Below, in pieces: positions 17,214-26,444 of a stretch of DNA of 64,000 bases. The notes below the pieces were generated by a model. That model was given only the letters and a program-made list of their open reading frames with translations, was not told where the DNA came from and did not search any database. The position numbers and the translations under genes are program-made. Numbering within the stretch: position 1 is the first letter of the stretch; each line of letters begins with the position of its first letter. The stretch is taken from NCBI GenBank assembly GCA_027485235.1, contig JAIXRJ010000017.1:1-64000 (forward strand), in the 5' to 3' direction. This DNA comes from Comamonadaceae bacterium. GTDB lineage: Bacteria > Pseudomonadota > Gammaproteobacteria > Burkholderiales > Burkholderiaceae_C.

Positions 17214-17453
17214 TTATGCATATGGACACAGTGTGTTTTCAGACCACCATAATGGGCAACCGAAATATGGCCACCTGAAAAGCAATACCTGCTTTGTTGG
17301 CAAACTCAATTGTCTTGTATTTCATCCCAACCAGACCTTGTGATTCGGGAAAACCCCGTCAAAACCTTGTTTTCTCAGAGAAAGAGAACTGGCTTTTCGC
17401 TGTTCTGTTTTTGCGTGGAAATGACAGGCATAGCTGTGATCCACAAAGGCTGC

Positions 17454-17708
17454 TTAGTGCAGCGAACTTGTCGGAGGGCTGTCGATGAAATTCACAATGC
17501 CCACTGCATCGATTTCGCTGAGTGCAAATTCAAGAGCTTCCTGATCGCTCTCAAATTCGCCGTCCCAAACGGTCGAATTGCGCTTGTCATCAACGACCTC
17601 AAGCGTCCAGCCCGTGTTGGGCATCCGGTAAATGCAAATCTCAACCCACCGATCTTGGTCTCGGTAGATTTGTTGCAAGCGGGAGTGGAAAAGGTCGTGT
17701 TCGTCCAT
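17454..17708 (-). CDS. Conserved small acidic protein of unknown function
   Basis: 84 residues, acidic, no signal or membrane segment. The central block GWTLEVVDDKRNSTVWDGEFESDQEALEFALSE, here quoted only by its parts LEVVDD, STVWDGEF and SDQEALEFAL, recalls a small hypothetical family seen in Comamonadaceae. It follows the glycine-zipper gene by 14 bp on the same strand and is probably co-transcribed. Confidence 0.6.
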   Translation of the reverse strand: MDEHDLFHSRLQQIYRDQDRWVEICIYRMPNTGWTLEVVDDKRNSTVWDGEFESDQEALEFALSEIDAVGIVNFIDSPPTSSLH

Positions 17709-17722
17709 AGCTGCAATTTACA

Positions 17723-18190
17723 TCAATAAGGCGCTGGCGTGACGTTCAGTTTGATCGTAGGGCCAGGATCGCGCGGCAGCTGCACGTTGTATTGTTTGCC
17801 ATTGAATTCGTATGTGACGTTGTAGCCCGTCACGCGATTTTCAAAGACGTTTTGATAACTGCAGTTTTGCACAGTTTGTGTCTGAGCTACTGGTGCACCT
17901 TCAATGTTGTTGCCCAAAATGCCACCACCGAAAATGCCAAGTGCTGTCGCTGCGGCTTTGCCGCTGCCACCGCCGATTTGATTGCCCAGCACGCCGCCTG
18001 CAATCGCGCCCATTGCAGCACCAGCGCCACTCTTGTTCTGTTGCACTGCCACTTGTTCTTGTGTGCAAACTTGACGTGGGACAGAGACTTGCTGAATGAC
18101 TTGCACAGAGGAAATCACTCGCCCAACTTCTTGTGCCGAAGTCAGTGTGCCGATGCTCAGGAGTGCCAACGCGACTATTGATTTTTTCAT
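17723..18190 (-). CDS. Glycine-zipper 2TM-domain envelope protein
   Basis: Start chosen at ATG 18190 (MKKSIVALALLSIGTLTSAQ, a Sec signal); the frame extends 12 codons further without benefit. The centre AAMGAIAGGVLGNQIGGG and GIFGGGILGNNIEG is the glycine-zipper motif of Rickettsia 17-kDa-antigen-like proteins, which insert in or line the outer membrane. Two Cys (RQVCTQEQ and QNCSYQ) may form a disulphide. No lipobox. The role is probably envelope structure or stress. Confidence 0.8.
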   Translation of the reverse strand: MKKSIVALALLSIGTLTSAQEVGRVISSVQVIQQVSVPRQVCTQEQVAVQQNKSGAGAAMGAIAGGVLGNQIGGGSGKAAATALGIFGGGILGNNIEGAPVAQTQTVQNCSYQNVFENRVTGYNVTYEFNGKQYNVQLPRDPGPTIKLNVTPAPY

Positions 18191-18300
18191 TTTTGTGATT
18201 TTGGACATTAAAGCCGGATGATACAACTGGGCTGTGTGTCGTTGTGGGGTCAGTGGCAGCTGTCCGTTTAAGCGACACCTTCACTTGAAACAAGTTCCCA

Positions 18301-18536
18301 TCAAACCCATCCCTGCCGCCAAACGCTGTCATCTTGCACTTCACGCCAGCCCATCACTCGCACCGCTTTGGAGAACACCGCTTCGCTTTTTACCTGCTCA
18401 ATCGGGTCGGTGGGTAGCTCAGGTTGAATCACTCGGCGACCAGAAAGTGCTTTTGTTTGGCTGCTGATTTGACCACCGTCCATTTGCTCAGCAGCAGTTT
18501 TTTGGGGTTCAGAGGATTCACCGTGTGAGGCTCCAT
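18301..18536 (-). pseudogene. TIGR02450-like small gene, single frameshift (array copy without mltB tail)
   Basis: From ATG 18536 to TGA 18301 the length is 236 bases, one short of 79 codons. The frame reads NPKKLLLSKWTVVKSAAKQK then HFLV; after a one-base deletion near 18438 it continues as RVIQPELPTDPIEQVKSEAV and ends WREVQDDSVWRQGWV. This fits the Trp-rich family TIGR02450 (DUF2389) from memory, function unknown. It is the best preserved of the copies in this window. Its upstream side differs from the others, since the MscS-fusion gene lies there instead of an mltB tail. Confidence 0.75.
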
Positions 18537-18571
18537 CTGGCCTTTCATTTTGTTGGACTCATTTGGCGGAA

Positions 18572-21553
18572 TTAGTCAATCCTGCGGGACCCTTCATTCA
18601 GAGAGATCCTATGTACCGGCATGGCCCCCATTGATTGAACGGTTTCGCTGACAGCTTTGAGCACACGGGTGGACAAGGTGTCGAAAGACTTTTCAGCGCG
18701 ATAGAACACCTGAGCGGTCATTTCTACCTTATCCGATTCGATCTCGGTGCAGATGACGCGAATAGGACGAGTCACGTCCACATCGGGGTCGCCGGTGAGT
18801 AATTCCGAGACGCGCAGGCTCACGCGCTCAATGACCAGTCCCAAGTCGGTGTTGGAACTGACTTCAAAAGGAATGGATACCCGTGTGAAGCCGCTCATCG
18901 TTGAGAAATTGCTGATGACGTTATGGAAAAGCAGTGAGTTGGGGATGAAGTGCACCTGATCGTCGCGGGATCGCATGCGAACGTTGCGCCAACCCAGTTC
19001 TTCAATCACACCATGCAGGGTTTGCTCTCGTGTCTTGAGCATGATCCAGTGGCCGATCTTCAATGTCTCTTCCATGTTCAAAGCAATACCACTGATCGAA
19101 TCCAGAATCAGTTCACGAAGTGCCAGACCCACGACCGTCAACAGCACCGACGATGTCGCCAAAATCGGCAGAAAGTCACGCCCGAGCACATTGGTGTAGT
19201 AGGCCGCAAAAGCAGCAAAGAAAATCGTGGACGACGTGAGCGCATGAATGGTGCCCTGAACCAGGCGTCCACCTCTGCGACGGCGAATCACCCACCACAA
19301 AATGCAGTCCACCAAAAAAGCGCCAGAGATATGGTAGCCCAGCATGAAAGCGTTTCGTATCCACACTACCCAGCGTTGAGCCATTGACTCCAGCAAGGGG
19401 CTGCCAAAAAGCGACACCTCGGCCAGCAACAAGGCCCCGCTCAGCAGCAAAACTTGCAACACGCTGCTCCAGTGGTGAAGTCGTCCGCCATGCAGTCGGT
19501 GACGGCGAGCGAGAAAGCCTGCGACCAGCAAGGCAATGCCCATGCCCAAGGACAAGCTCCAATGGATGCTTCTTGCCAGGGTTGGCCCAAGCGTGGCCGT
19601 GGCCGAGTCCAGTTGAAGTTGGAGTTCGAGTTCTGAGTACTTCAATTGTCCAGAACGGGCGCGGGGATCACCCAAGCCCCGAACAGCGCGGTTTTCAACG
19701 GCCAACAAGGAGCGCACGGCCAGATAGCCCAGGCTTGGGGCAAGTACCCCATCGCGGTTGATCTGTTGGTGGACCTGGCTGTTGATCGTCACCGAATTGA
19801 AACTGGCGGAATCCACCACGAAACGGAGTTCACTGGCTTCTAAAGATCTATGGCGCAACGCCATGCTCAGTGTGATTTGTTCAAGAACCAAATCACGGGG
19901 CGTGGTTTTCAGAAGGAACTTGCCCTTGATCCGCATTCTTCTGTATTTTTCAAGCGGTGTATCGATCGATTCAACAACCTTGGTTTCAAGCGTGCCGTCG
20001 ATTGCATTTGGAAAGATCACATCATCAGGAGAAAATGCCAGTAGGGATCGGAACCACACATCCAGGTCGGCGGTGTATTGGCCTTTTTCCAGGTCTATTG
20101 CTTCGATGCTGTTAAATCGCAGACCCGAAAAAACCACGGGGACAAAATCGTAGCGGCGGTCTTCGATGACCACGGAGGAGTTCTGATTGGCTCCTTGGGT
20201 GTCAAGTTGCGCAGGTTGTCCGCTGTATTGCAATAAGTAGGGCGTTGGCCGTTGGTCTTTGTAGACGATGAGCGCAGGTTGTGTGTCGCGCTGGTTGGTG
20301 GCGTCAAAAATTATCGGTCCGGTGAACGCAGATGTGGGCTGGCTGGCCACGCGCGAAGCTTGGAGGTGATCCCTCAAGGCTGAACGCCACTCCTCTGGTT
20401 CAAGCTTGCCATGCGGAGTTTTACCTGCAGCTTTTCGCATGTTGATGAAGTCAGCCAGCAGTGCTCCGGCATCGTAGCCATAGGCATAGGCCCAAGAGGG
20501 GTCTTTCCCGGTGCGCTGATGGTGACTGTCGGTTAAGTGTCTGCTGCGTTCTCCGCTGATGTCGGGCGAGAAGGGGGCGACAGCAAAAATGCCATTGGCA
20601 TAAAAGCCTGGGGCCAATTGCTCCTTGGGAAAATCTTTGAATCGCTTGGCAAAGTCTGGCAAGGCCATGTCGCCAAAACCAACAATGCGGCCGGCGTGGT
20701 CAGCGTCTTTCAAAAGCTTGATCACTTGCACGGCCAGGGATGCTGGCAGGTCAATGAAGATCAGATCGAATGACGAAAGTTGACGGGCTTCCACCAGCAG
20801 GTCAGCTGCGCTGATGGCTTCATCGATGACTCGCATCTCAATCGTATCGACGTTCGAATCGCTGAAGCTGGCAGTGATACCGCTCCAATAGCCGCTGCTC
20901 ATACCTTTGGGCTGCAGGAATGCCACGCGTTTAACCGGTCCCAATTTTTGCACGAGTCGTCCGGTCAGTTCTCCTTGGCGCTGCTGGTTGGGCTGCATGG
21001 TGAAGACCCATTTGGGGTCTTCCGCAGTTTTAGGTGGGGCAACGGGCACGATGACGGGCAACTCTCCCTCGGTTCCGGCTGCAACAAACGCGTCATAGCC
21101 CCGAACATTGCCAGGCCCGATCAAGGCCAGGGTTTGGAATCCTGCAGCAGCACTTTCAGCCAGAGCGGAAGAGGCTTCCGCTTGGCCTCTGTCATCTCTC
21201 ACCACCAAACGGATATCTTTGGCTACACCCCCGGCCTCAACGGCCTCACGGAACCCCTTGGCCAGGTCTTCACCGACCAATTTGCCAGCGCCCGAAAAAT
21301 CGGCCACAAAAACGACCTCAAGCGCTGCGGTTTCACCGGTATCCATCTCGGTTCGTCCTGGCCAGAAATCCTGGGGCCACACACCCAGCAATGCGCCCCC
21401 CAGGCTGCTCAAAATGACCAATCCTGCAGAAACCAGACGCAATCGCCTGATCCAAGTGGTGCCTGAGGAGCGTAGTGGTTTGAGCAAGAACAGCTGCTTC
21501 GACCAGCGCCAAGAGCCTGAAATGAGCCGGTTGAGGGGCGCAAAAATATTCAT
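18572..21553 (-). CDS. Fusion of a periplasmic binding protein, a beta-sandwich domain and an MscS channel
   Basis: 993 residues. A membrane anchor spans about 38-57. Residues about 77-440 are a type I periplasmic binding protein of the branched-chain amino-acid/receptor ligand-binding class (VVFVADFSGAGKLVGEDLAKG, GDMALPDF, AYAYGYDAGALLADF). Residues about 465-640 form a beta-rich domain (GLRFNSIEAIDLEKGQYTAD, LDVWFRSLLAF) resembling the extracellular domain of pentameric ligand-gated channels. Five or so hydrophobic segments lie between 663 and 815. Residues about 800-985 are MscS: LRELILDSISGIALN, KIGHWIML, GVIEELGWRNVRMRSRDDQ, IPNSLLFHNVISNFS. The architecture suggests an inner-membrane channel opened or tuned by a periplasmic ligand. 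It is flanked by array repeat copies. Confidence 0.75.
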   Translation of the reverse strand: MNIFAPLNRLISGSWRWSKQLFLLKPLRSSGTTWIRRLRLVSAGLVILSSLGGALLGVWPQDFWPGRTEMDTGETAALEVVFVADFSGAGKLVGEDLAKGFREAVEAGGVAKDIRLVVRDDRGQAEASSALAESAAAGFQTLALIGPGNVRGYDAFVAAGTEGELPVIVPVAPPKTAEDPKWVFTMQPNQQRQGELTGRLVQKLGPVKRVAFLQPKGMSSGYWSGITASFSDSNVDTIEMRVIDEAISAADLLVEARQLSSFDLIFIDLPASLAVQVIKLLKDADHAGRIVGFGDMALPDFAKRFKDFPKEQLAPGFYANGIFAVAPFSPDISGERSRHLTDSHHQRTGKDPSWAYAYGYDAGALLADFINMRKAAGKTPHGKLEPEEWRSALRDHLQASRVASQPTSAFTGPIIFDATNQRDTQPALIVYKDQRPTPYLLQYSGQPAQLDTQGANQNSSVVIEDRRYDFVPVVFSGLRFNSIEAIDLEKGQYTADLDVWFRSLLAFSPDDVIFPNAIDGTLETKVVESIDTPLEKYRRMRIKGKFLLKTTPRDLVLEQITLSMALRHRSLEASELRFVVDSASFNSVTINSQVHQQINRDGVLAPSLGYLAVRSLLAVENRAVRGLGDPRARSGQLKYSELELQLQLDSATATLGPTLARSIHWSLSLGMGIALLVAGFLARRHRLHGGRLHHWSSVLQVLLLSGALLLAEVSLFGSPLLESMAQRWVVWIRNAFMLGYHISGAFLVDCILWWVIRRRRGGRLVQGTIHALTSSTIFFAAFAAYYTNVLGRDFLPILATSSVLLTVVGLALRELILDSISGIALNMEETLKIGHWIMLKTREQTLHGVIEELGWRNVRMRSRDDQVHFIPNSLLFHNVISNFSTMSGFTRVSIPFEVSSNTDLGLVIERVSLRVSELLTGDPDVDVTRPIRVICTEIESDKVEMTAQVFYRAEKSFDTLSTRVLKAVSETVQSMGAMPVHRISLNEGSRRID

Positions 21554-22283
21554 GTGTCAGCGACTAACTTGAGGCTGCGGATACGTAAAAGATTACAAAA
21601 TTTATTTTACAAGGGGAATTTGATGAATTTAAGACAAATTTATGTCAATGAGCGAAAAATGACAATGCTTCCAAAACTGACAGAAGGTCATCTGATGAGA
21701 GAGGTCCGATATTGATAGGACCATGTGGTCACATGAGCTTGCATCAACCATTCAGCAAAGAGGAGTGCCTCATCCAGGGGAAGAAGAGCCAACTGTTTAA
21801 GTCAATCAGATGAGGTGTTTGTCTCCAGCAGGACTGGTGCCCAAAAGCCTTGAGCCTCAGGGGCCTGACTTTTTTTCCCGCGCCACCGCCTCGGCCAATG
21901 CAGTTGCCGTTACGTTCAAGACCCTGAAATAAAGCCAGTTGATGGTTACCCCCAAAGTCTGGTGGATGGTGCGCCAGCTAACTTTGCAGGGTCTGCAGAC
22001 ATGAGTGCGTCTGCCGCGCGGGCAAAGGCCCGAAAACGCAATGCAGGCAGCCCGAAAAACGGTAAACCGGTAGCCAATTGCTTGCTGGTTTCGCCATGTG
22101 AATACTCACGCATGAACTCACGCTGTGGTGTGGCTTATGCAGGCCTTCCCTAGGTGCTTTTTCACCGCAGGGTACCCTCAAGACCCAGCTATTTTTCAGA
22201 GTTTTTACAGGTTTTATTTGAAGTTTGGGCCACGCTTGAGTCTGCGGCTGATACCGTTTCAACCAACACATTGAAAGTCACAC
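21554..22283. other. Long intergenic region with a repeat remnant
   Basis: No gene is supported over 730 bases; short open frames lack family resemblance. 21570-21650 is AT-rich and is the likely promoter region for the minus-strand channel gene. A 25-base mltB-tail remnant lies at 21874-21898. The last 60 bases lead into the DUF1003 gene. Confidence 0.6.
21874..21898 (-). repeat. Remnant of the mltB 3' tail
   Basis: Twenty-five consecutive bases, containing CGCGCCACCGCCTCGGCCAA, match the mltB-tail part of the copy at 11.6 kb exactly. Nothing of the TIGR02450-like gene adjoins it, so this is a short scar on the upstream side of the channel-gene cassette. Confidence 0.7.
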
Positions 22284-22826
22284 ATGTCTTCGAAAAAAAA
22301 CCAATTCACCCCAGAAGAAATCAAACAGTTGGCATTCTTGCGCCAACACCGAAGGGCGCATCGACGGCACCTGAACATGCCCCTAACAACTACGGAAGAA
22401 CACATCGCCATAGATCCACCTACCCGAGGCCAGCGACTGGCCGATCGGGTGGCCTCCACCATCGGATCGTGGCGTTTCATTCTGATTCAAAGCACAACCA
22501 TCACATGCTGGATCGCGGGCAACGTGCTGGTCGGACAAGGGGCTTGGGACCCCTACCCTTTCATCTTGCTGAATTTGCTGCTGTCGTTTCAAGCCGCCTA
22601 CACCGCGCCCGCCATCATGATGAGCCAAAACCGCCCGTCCGAATTAGACCGCCGCCATGCGCAAAGTGACTACGAAATCAATGTCAAGGCCGAACTTGAA
22701 ATCGAACTCTTGCACGAGAAAAATGACATTTTGAAAGAACAAGAATTGCTGGCACTCAGCCAAGCTGTGCGGGATTTGACGGAGCAGGTGCACTTGATGG
22801 CTGCGCGATTACCCAAAGTGTCTTGA
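22284..22826 (+). CDS. DUF1003 membrane protein
   Basis: 180 residues. The DUF1003 signature is visible: DRVASTIGSWRFILIQSTT, two membrane helices (about 66-84 and 92-112), NLLLSFQAAYTAPAIMMSQN, then DRRHAQSDYEINVKAELEIE, and a C-terminal coiled segment that would lie in the cytoplasm. Function is unknown. It is the only cargo between the channel-gene cassette and the right-hand repeat copy. Confidence 0.85.
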   Translation: MSSKKNQFTPEEIKQLAFLRQHRRAHRRHLNMPLTTTEEHIAIDPPTRGQRLADRVASTIGSWRFILIQSTTITCWIAGNVLVGQGAWDPYPFILLNLLLSFQAAYTAPAIMMSQNRPSELDRRHAQSDYEINVKAELEIELLHEKNDILKEQELLALSQAVRDLTEQVHLMAARLPKVS

Positions 22827-22987
22827 AAGATCCAGACACCCCGGAACAGTCGGTCCTGTTTGCGCGCCTCGCCTCAAGGGGGCATCTTGATGATCAGCGC
22901 CGTTCTCCGGCCATAGACGTTCATGCCTGCGCCTACCAAGGCAAAGACCATCCATCACACCCCATTCCACAACCATCAAACCTAGCA

Positions 22988-23232
22988 CAGTCGCCACACG
23001 CTTGTTCTGCATTTCACGCCAAGCGACGATTGGGTTGGCTTTGGAAAACACCGCTTCAATTTCAACCCGTTTAATCGGATCTGTGGGCAACTCGGGCTTG
23101 ATCACCCGGTTGATCAAAAAGTGCTTTTATTTGGCTGCTGATTTGACCACCGTCCATTGGGTCACAAGCAGTTTTGGGGGATATGGCCTTCATCGCGCGC
23201 GGGGCGCGGCTCCTACACCCGTGCTTGAAGGC
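22988..23232 (-). pseudogene. TIGR02450-like pseudogene directly downstream of intact mltB (likely parental repeat copy)
   Basis: Minus strand, beginning just after the mltB stop. The small-gene part reads VIKPELPTDPIKRVEIEAVF and VAWREMQ, then NKRVATV instead of the DDxVWRQGW ending. A TAA replaces Gln in AKQKH, as in the 16.9-kb copy, and the LLL codon region is altered. Because mltB itself is whole here, this is probably the locus from which the other copies arose. 22827-22987 holds no gene that can be supported. Confidence 0.75.
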
Positions 23233-24414
23233 TCAACGCTTGTTGGCCATTTCACGCGCCACTGCTTCGGCCAAGTCGATCACCGCCATGGCGTAGTAGC
23301 TGCTCCAGTTGTAGCGGGTGATGGCGTAAAAGTTTTCGGTGCCGGCCACGTAGCTGGGCGCATTCGGGCCGTTGCGCAGCTCGATCAGGGCCAAGGGTCC
23401 TGGGTGTGCCAGGGCCGCGCCATTCAGGCCCGCGCCCTTGGCGGTGAAGTTGGCCACGTTGAAGGTGGGCAGGATGTCGGGTGCCAGCAGGCTGTCCATG
23501 TCGGATTGGGCGCTCAGGCTCACCGGGTAGTGCGTGGGCATGCCGGTGTGCCACTGGAAGGCCTTGAAGTAATTGGCCACCGAGCCGATCGCGTCGTCTG
23601 TGCTGCCAAACAGGTCAATGCGGCCGTCGCCATCAAAGTCGACGGCGTATTTGGCCCAGCTGGACGGCATGAACTGCGGCAGGCCCATGGCGCCGGCGTA
23701 ACTGCCACGCACCGACAAGGGGTCTGAACCGCTGCGCGAACTGAGCAGTAAAAATTGCTCGAGTTCGGACCGAAAAAATGCCTGACGTTCCGTGGCCCTG
23801 GGGTGGGCCTGCGGAAAGTGAAAGGCCAGGGTGCCCAGCGCGTCCACCAATCGGAAGTTGCCGGTGTTTTGGCCATACAGGGTTTCCACGCCGATGATGC
23901 CGACCACCAAGGCGGCGGGTACCCCGTATTCCTTTTCGGCACGCGCCAGCGTGGCCTGGTGTTGGCGCCAAAACCTTGCACCGGCCTGGATGCGTATCGG
24001 TTCAATGAAGCGGGCCCGGTAAGCAGTCCAATTTTTGGCGGCTGGTGAGGGCGGTGGCAAGACCAGTTTTTCGACCAAGGGCAGGCGCTGGGCTTGTGCC
24101 AAGGTCTTTTGAAGCCAGGCACGGTCCAGTTGCAAGCGTTCGGCCGCGTCTTCAGCCCAAGCACGCACATGAACGTCATCGGTCAAGGCGCTGCCTGTGT
24201 GCTGAGCTGGGGGGGTGGGTTGGGCGGACTTGGCTTTCTTGAGGGGCTTGGCGGGCTTGGCCGCGCAGCGGTCCACATGGCGAGGGTGCCGTTCTGACTT
24301 GTGGGCCATCGCGGTGGGATGGACCAGAAATAGCAGCAGGGTCAAGAGGCTGGAAACAGACCCCCAAAAAGGTTTAGGGGTTTGGCGTTTCGATGGCGTT
24401 GTGTTCACAAGCAT
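23233..24414 (-). CDS. mltB: Lytic murein transglycosylase, MltB family
   Basis: 393 residues with an N-terminal signal (SVSSLLTLLLFLVHPTAMA) and a basic, Pro/Lys-rich linker. The catalytic domain carries the Glu in GIIGVETLYGQNTGNF, followed by GAMGLPQFMPSSWAKYAVDF and DAIGSVANYF, all typical of MltB. It cleaves the MurNAc-GlcNAc bond of peptidoglycan to give anhydro-MurNAc, acting in the periplasm. The last codons (WSSYYAMAVIDLAEAVAREM) form the segment that recurs in the array to the left. The gene is otherwise ordinary in base composition. Confidence 0.9.
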   Translation of the reverse strand: MLVNTTPSKRQTPKPFWGSVSSLLTLLLFLVHPTAMAHKSERHPRHVDRCAAKPAKPLKKAKSAQPTPPAQHTGSALTDDVHVRAWAEDAAERLQLDRAWLQKTLAQAQRLPLVEKLVLPPPSPAAKNWTAYRARFIEPIRIQAGARFWRQHQATLARAEKEYGVPAALVVGIIGVETLYGQNTGNFRLVDALGTLAFHFPQAHPRATERQAFFRSELEQFLLLSSRSGSDPLSVRGSYAGAMGLPQFMPSSWAKYAVDFDGDGRIDLFGSTDDAIGSVANYFKAFQWHTGMPTHYPVSLSAQSDMDSLLAPDILPTFNVANFTAKGAGLNGAALAHPGPLALIELRNGPNAPSYVAGTENFYAITRYNWSSYYAMAVIDLAEAVAREMANKR

Positions 24415-24553
24415 GCAGGCAGTTTAATCGCCACGGACCTTGATTTCTCCTTGGCTGGGCTCAGACAGCGCGTGATAAGCTGAGCCATCCCTTTGAAGAA
24501 ATCAACCAAGCAACGGGCCCCAAGGGTCAAGCTTTGGCAGAAAGACAAGCCGT

Positions 24554-25507
24554 ATGGGCGCGACAGGTTATTTCACTCACCCCCAATGCATGAAGCACGA
24601 GATGGGCCCTGGCCATCCCGAGTGCCCCGAAAGGCTGAGCGCGATCGAAGACCGCTTGTTGATCACCGGTCTGGACATGGCGCTGGAGCGCCGCGAGGCG
24701 GGTCCGGCGGCCTTGGCCGATCTCGAGTTGGCCCATGGGCGGATGCATGTGGCTGCCTTGCGCGGTTTGAGTGATGCTTTGTGCGATGACTGGCGTGCCG
24801 GAGGGCCGAGCCACATGGCGGTCGATGCCGACACCTCGATCAATGTCCACACCTGGGAGGCGGCTTTGCGCTCGGCGGGTGCCGCCCTCGATGCCACCGA
24901 TGCGGTGATGGCGGGTGAGTTGGAGAATGCCTTTTGCGCCACCCGTCCGCCGGGGCACCACGCCTGCCGCGACAAGGCCATGGGCTTTTGCTTCTTCAAC
25001 AACGTGGCCATTGCTGCCAAATATGCCTTGGAGCGCCATGGCCTCAAGCGGGTGGCGATTGTGGACTTTGACGTGCACCACGGCAATGGCACCGAAGACA
25101 TCGTGGCCGGGGATGAGCGGATCTTGATGGTGAGTTTTTTTCAGCACCCCTTTTACCCGGAAGGGGGCTCGCAGTCGAAAGCGCCCAACTTGCTCAACTT
25201 GCCGGTGCCGGCCTATACCCGAGGGATGGACATCCGCGAGTTGGTGGACATGATGTGGATGCCGCGTCTGGAGGCGCACCGGCCCGAGCTGATTTTCATC
25301 AGCGCCGGTTTTGATGCCCACCGTGAAGACGACTTGGGCCAGATGGGCTTGGTGGAGCAGGATTACGCTTGGATCACCCAGCGCATCAAAGACTTGGCGC
25401 TGCGCCATGCCCAAGGCCGTATCGTCAGTTGCCTGGAGGGCGGCTACAACCTCAGCGCTTTAGCCCGCAGTGTGGAAGCGCATCTGCGTGTGCTGGCCGA
25501 CGTTTGA
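24554..25507 (+). CDS. Histone-deacetylase-family (class II-like) amidohydrolase
   Basis: 317 residues. HDAC-fold residues are present: the paired His in RPPGHHACRDKAMGFCFFNN, the metal ligands in VDFDVHHGNGTED and the Asp in ISAGFDAHREDDLG, with EGGYNLSAL near the end. Bacterial members deacetylate acetylpolyamines or other small acetyl amides; the exact substrate is open. It stands alone before the enoyl-CoA hydratase gene. Confidence 0.88.
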   Translation: MGATGYFTHPQCMKHEMGPGHPECPERLSAIEDRLLITGLDMALERREAGPAALADLELAHGRMHVAALRGLSDALCDDWRAGGPSHMAVDADTSINVHTWEAALRSAGAALDATDAVMAGELENAFCATRPPGHHACRDKAMGFCFFNNVAIAAKYALERHGLKRVAIVDFDVHHGNGTEDIVAGDERILMVSFFQHPFYPEGGSQSKAPNLLNLPVPAYTRGMDIRELVDMMWMPRLEAHRPELIFISAGFDAHREDDLGQMGLVEQDYAWITQRIKDLALRHAQGRIVSCLEGGYNLSALARSVEAHLRVLADV

Positions 25508-25643
25508 AAATGGCTTGTTGCCACCCCGCACTCGATGCGGGAGCCATCTCCCAAGAGTTCAAAGCCATGGATACTGGCTCGAAGTCCGGAACGAACCTCG
25601 TGCCTGTGTGTACGGGTGAGTGCGTCTTGGGCACAATCCAAGC

Positions 25644-26444
25644 ATGAACCATCCTTCCCCCCTCCATTCGAATGAACTGTTGCTGCACGAACGCGATGCC
25701 CGCGGCGTGCATCGGCTCACGCTCAACCATCCCAGCAGTTTCAACACTTTGGGCGAGGCCATGTTGCGGGCCCTGCAAAGCGCTTTCGACCAGATCGCAC
25801 AAGACGAGCAGGCCCGCGTGGTGGTGTTGGGTGCGGCGGGCAAGGCTTTTTGCGCGGGGCACAACCTCAAGGAAATGCGGGCCCAGCCCGAACTGGCTTA
25901 CTACCAAAAGCTGTTTGCCCAATGCACGCGCATGATGTTGTCGATCCAGAATTTACCGGTGCCCGTGATCGCGCGGGTGCAGGGCATCGCCACTGCAGCG
26001 GGTTGCCAATTGGTGGCGCAGTGCGACCTGGCGGTGGCCGCCGAGGGTGTGCAATTCGGCGTCAATGGCATCGATGTGGGCTTGTTTTGCGCCACGCCCA
26101 GTGTGCCCTTGGTGCGCAATATGCACCCCAAGCAGGCGATGGAGATGCTGCTCACCGGGGGCTTTATTTCGGCCGATGAGGCGTGCCAGCGCGGCTTGGT
26201 CAACCGCGTCTCGCCTTTGCAGGACTTGGACGCGCGTGTGGACGACATGGTCCATGCGATCCTGGCCAAACCCCGTGTGGCGGTGCAAATGGGCAAGCAG
26301 CTGTTTTACAAGCAACGCGAAATGGGCCTGGAAGCGGCCTACCAGTTGGCCGGTCAGACCATGGCCTGCAACATGGTGCACGCCGTGGCGCAAGAAGGTG
26401 TGCAGGCGTTCATCGACAAAAGGGCACCTGCATGGCGGGCTTGA
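25644..26444 (+). CDS. Enoyl-CoA hydratase/isomerase family protein
   Basis: Start at ATG 25644, 266 residues. Crotonase fold: GAAGKAFCAGHNLKEM supplies the oxyanion-hole loop, and VPVIARVQGIATAAGCQLVAQCD the second one; the catalytic Glu pair of classical hydratases is not evident, so another crotonase activity is possible. Its last codons overlap the start of the MscS gene by 13 bp, so they are translated together. Confidence 0.82.
   Translation: MNHPSPLHSNELLLHERDARGVHRLTLNHPSSFNTLGEAMLRALQSAFDQIAQDEQARVVVLGAAGKAFCAGHNLKEMRAQPELAYYQKLFAQCTRMMLSIQNLPVPVIARVQGIATAAGCQLVAQCDLAVAAEGVQFGVNGIDVGLFCATPSVPLVRNMHPKQAMEMLLTGGFISADEACQRGLVNRVSPLQDLDARVDDMVHAILAKPRVAVQMGKQLFYKQREMGLEAAYQLAGQTMACNMVHAVAQEGVQAFIDKRAPAWRA

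Noticed and set aside
22809..23117. 102-codon minus-strand open frame as an intact gene
   Set aside because: It starts mid-gene in the TIGR02450-like pseudogene after a stop and runs into unrelated sequence.
10453..23310. Classical integron cassette array
   Set aside because: No IntI gene, no attC-like folded sites with core GTTRRRY; repeats are pieces of mltB and a neighbouring gene.
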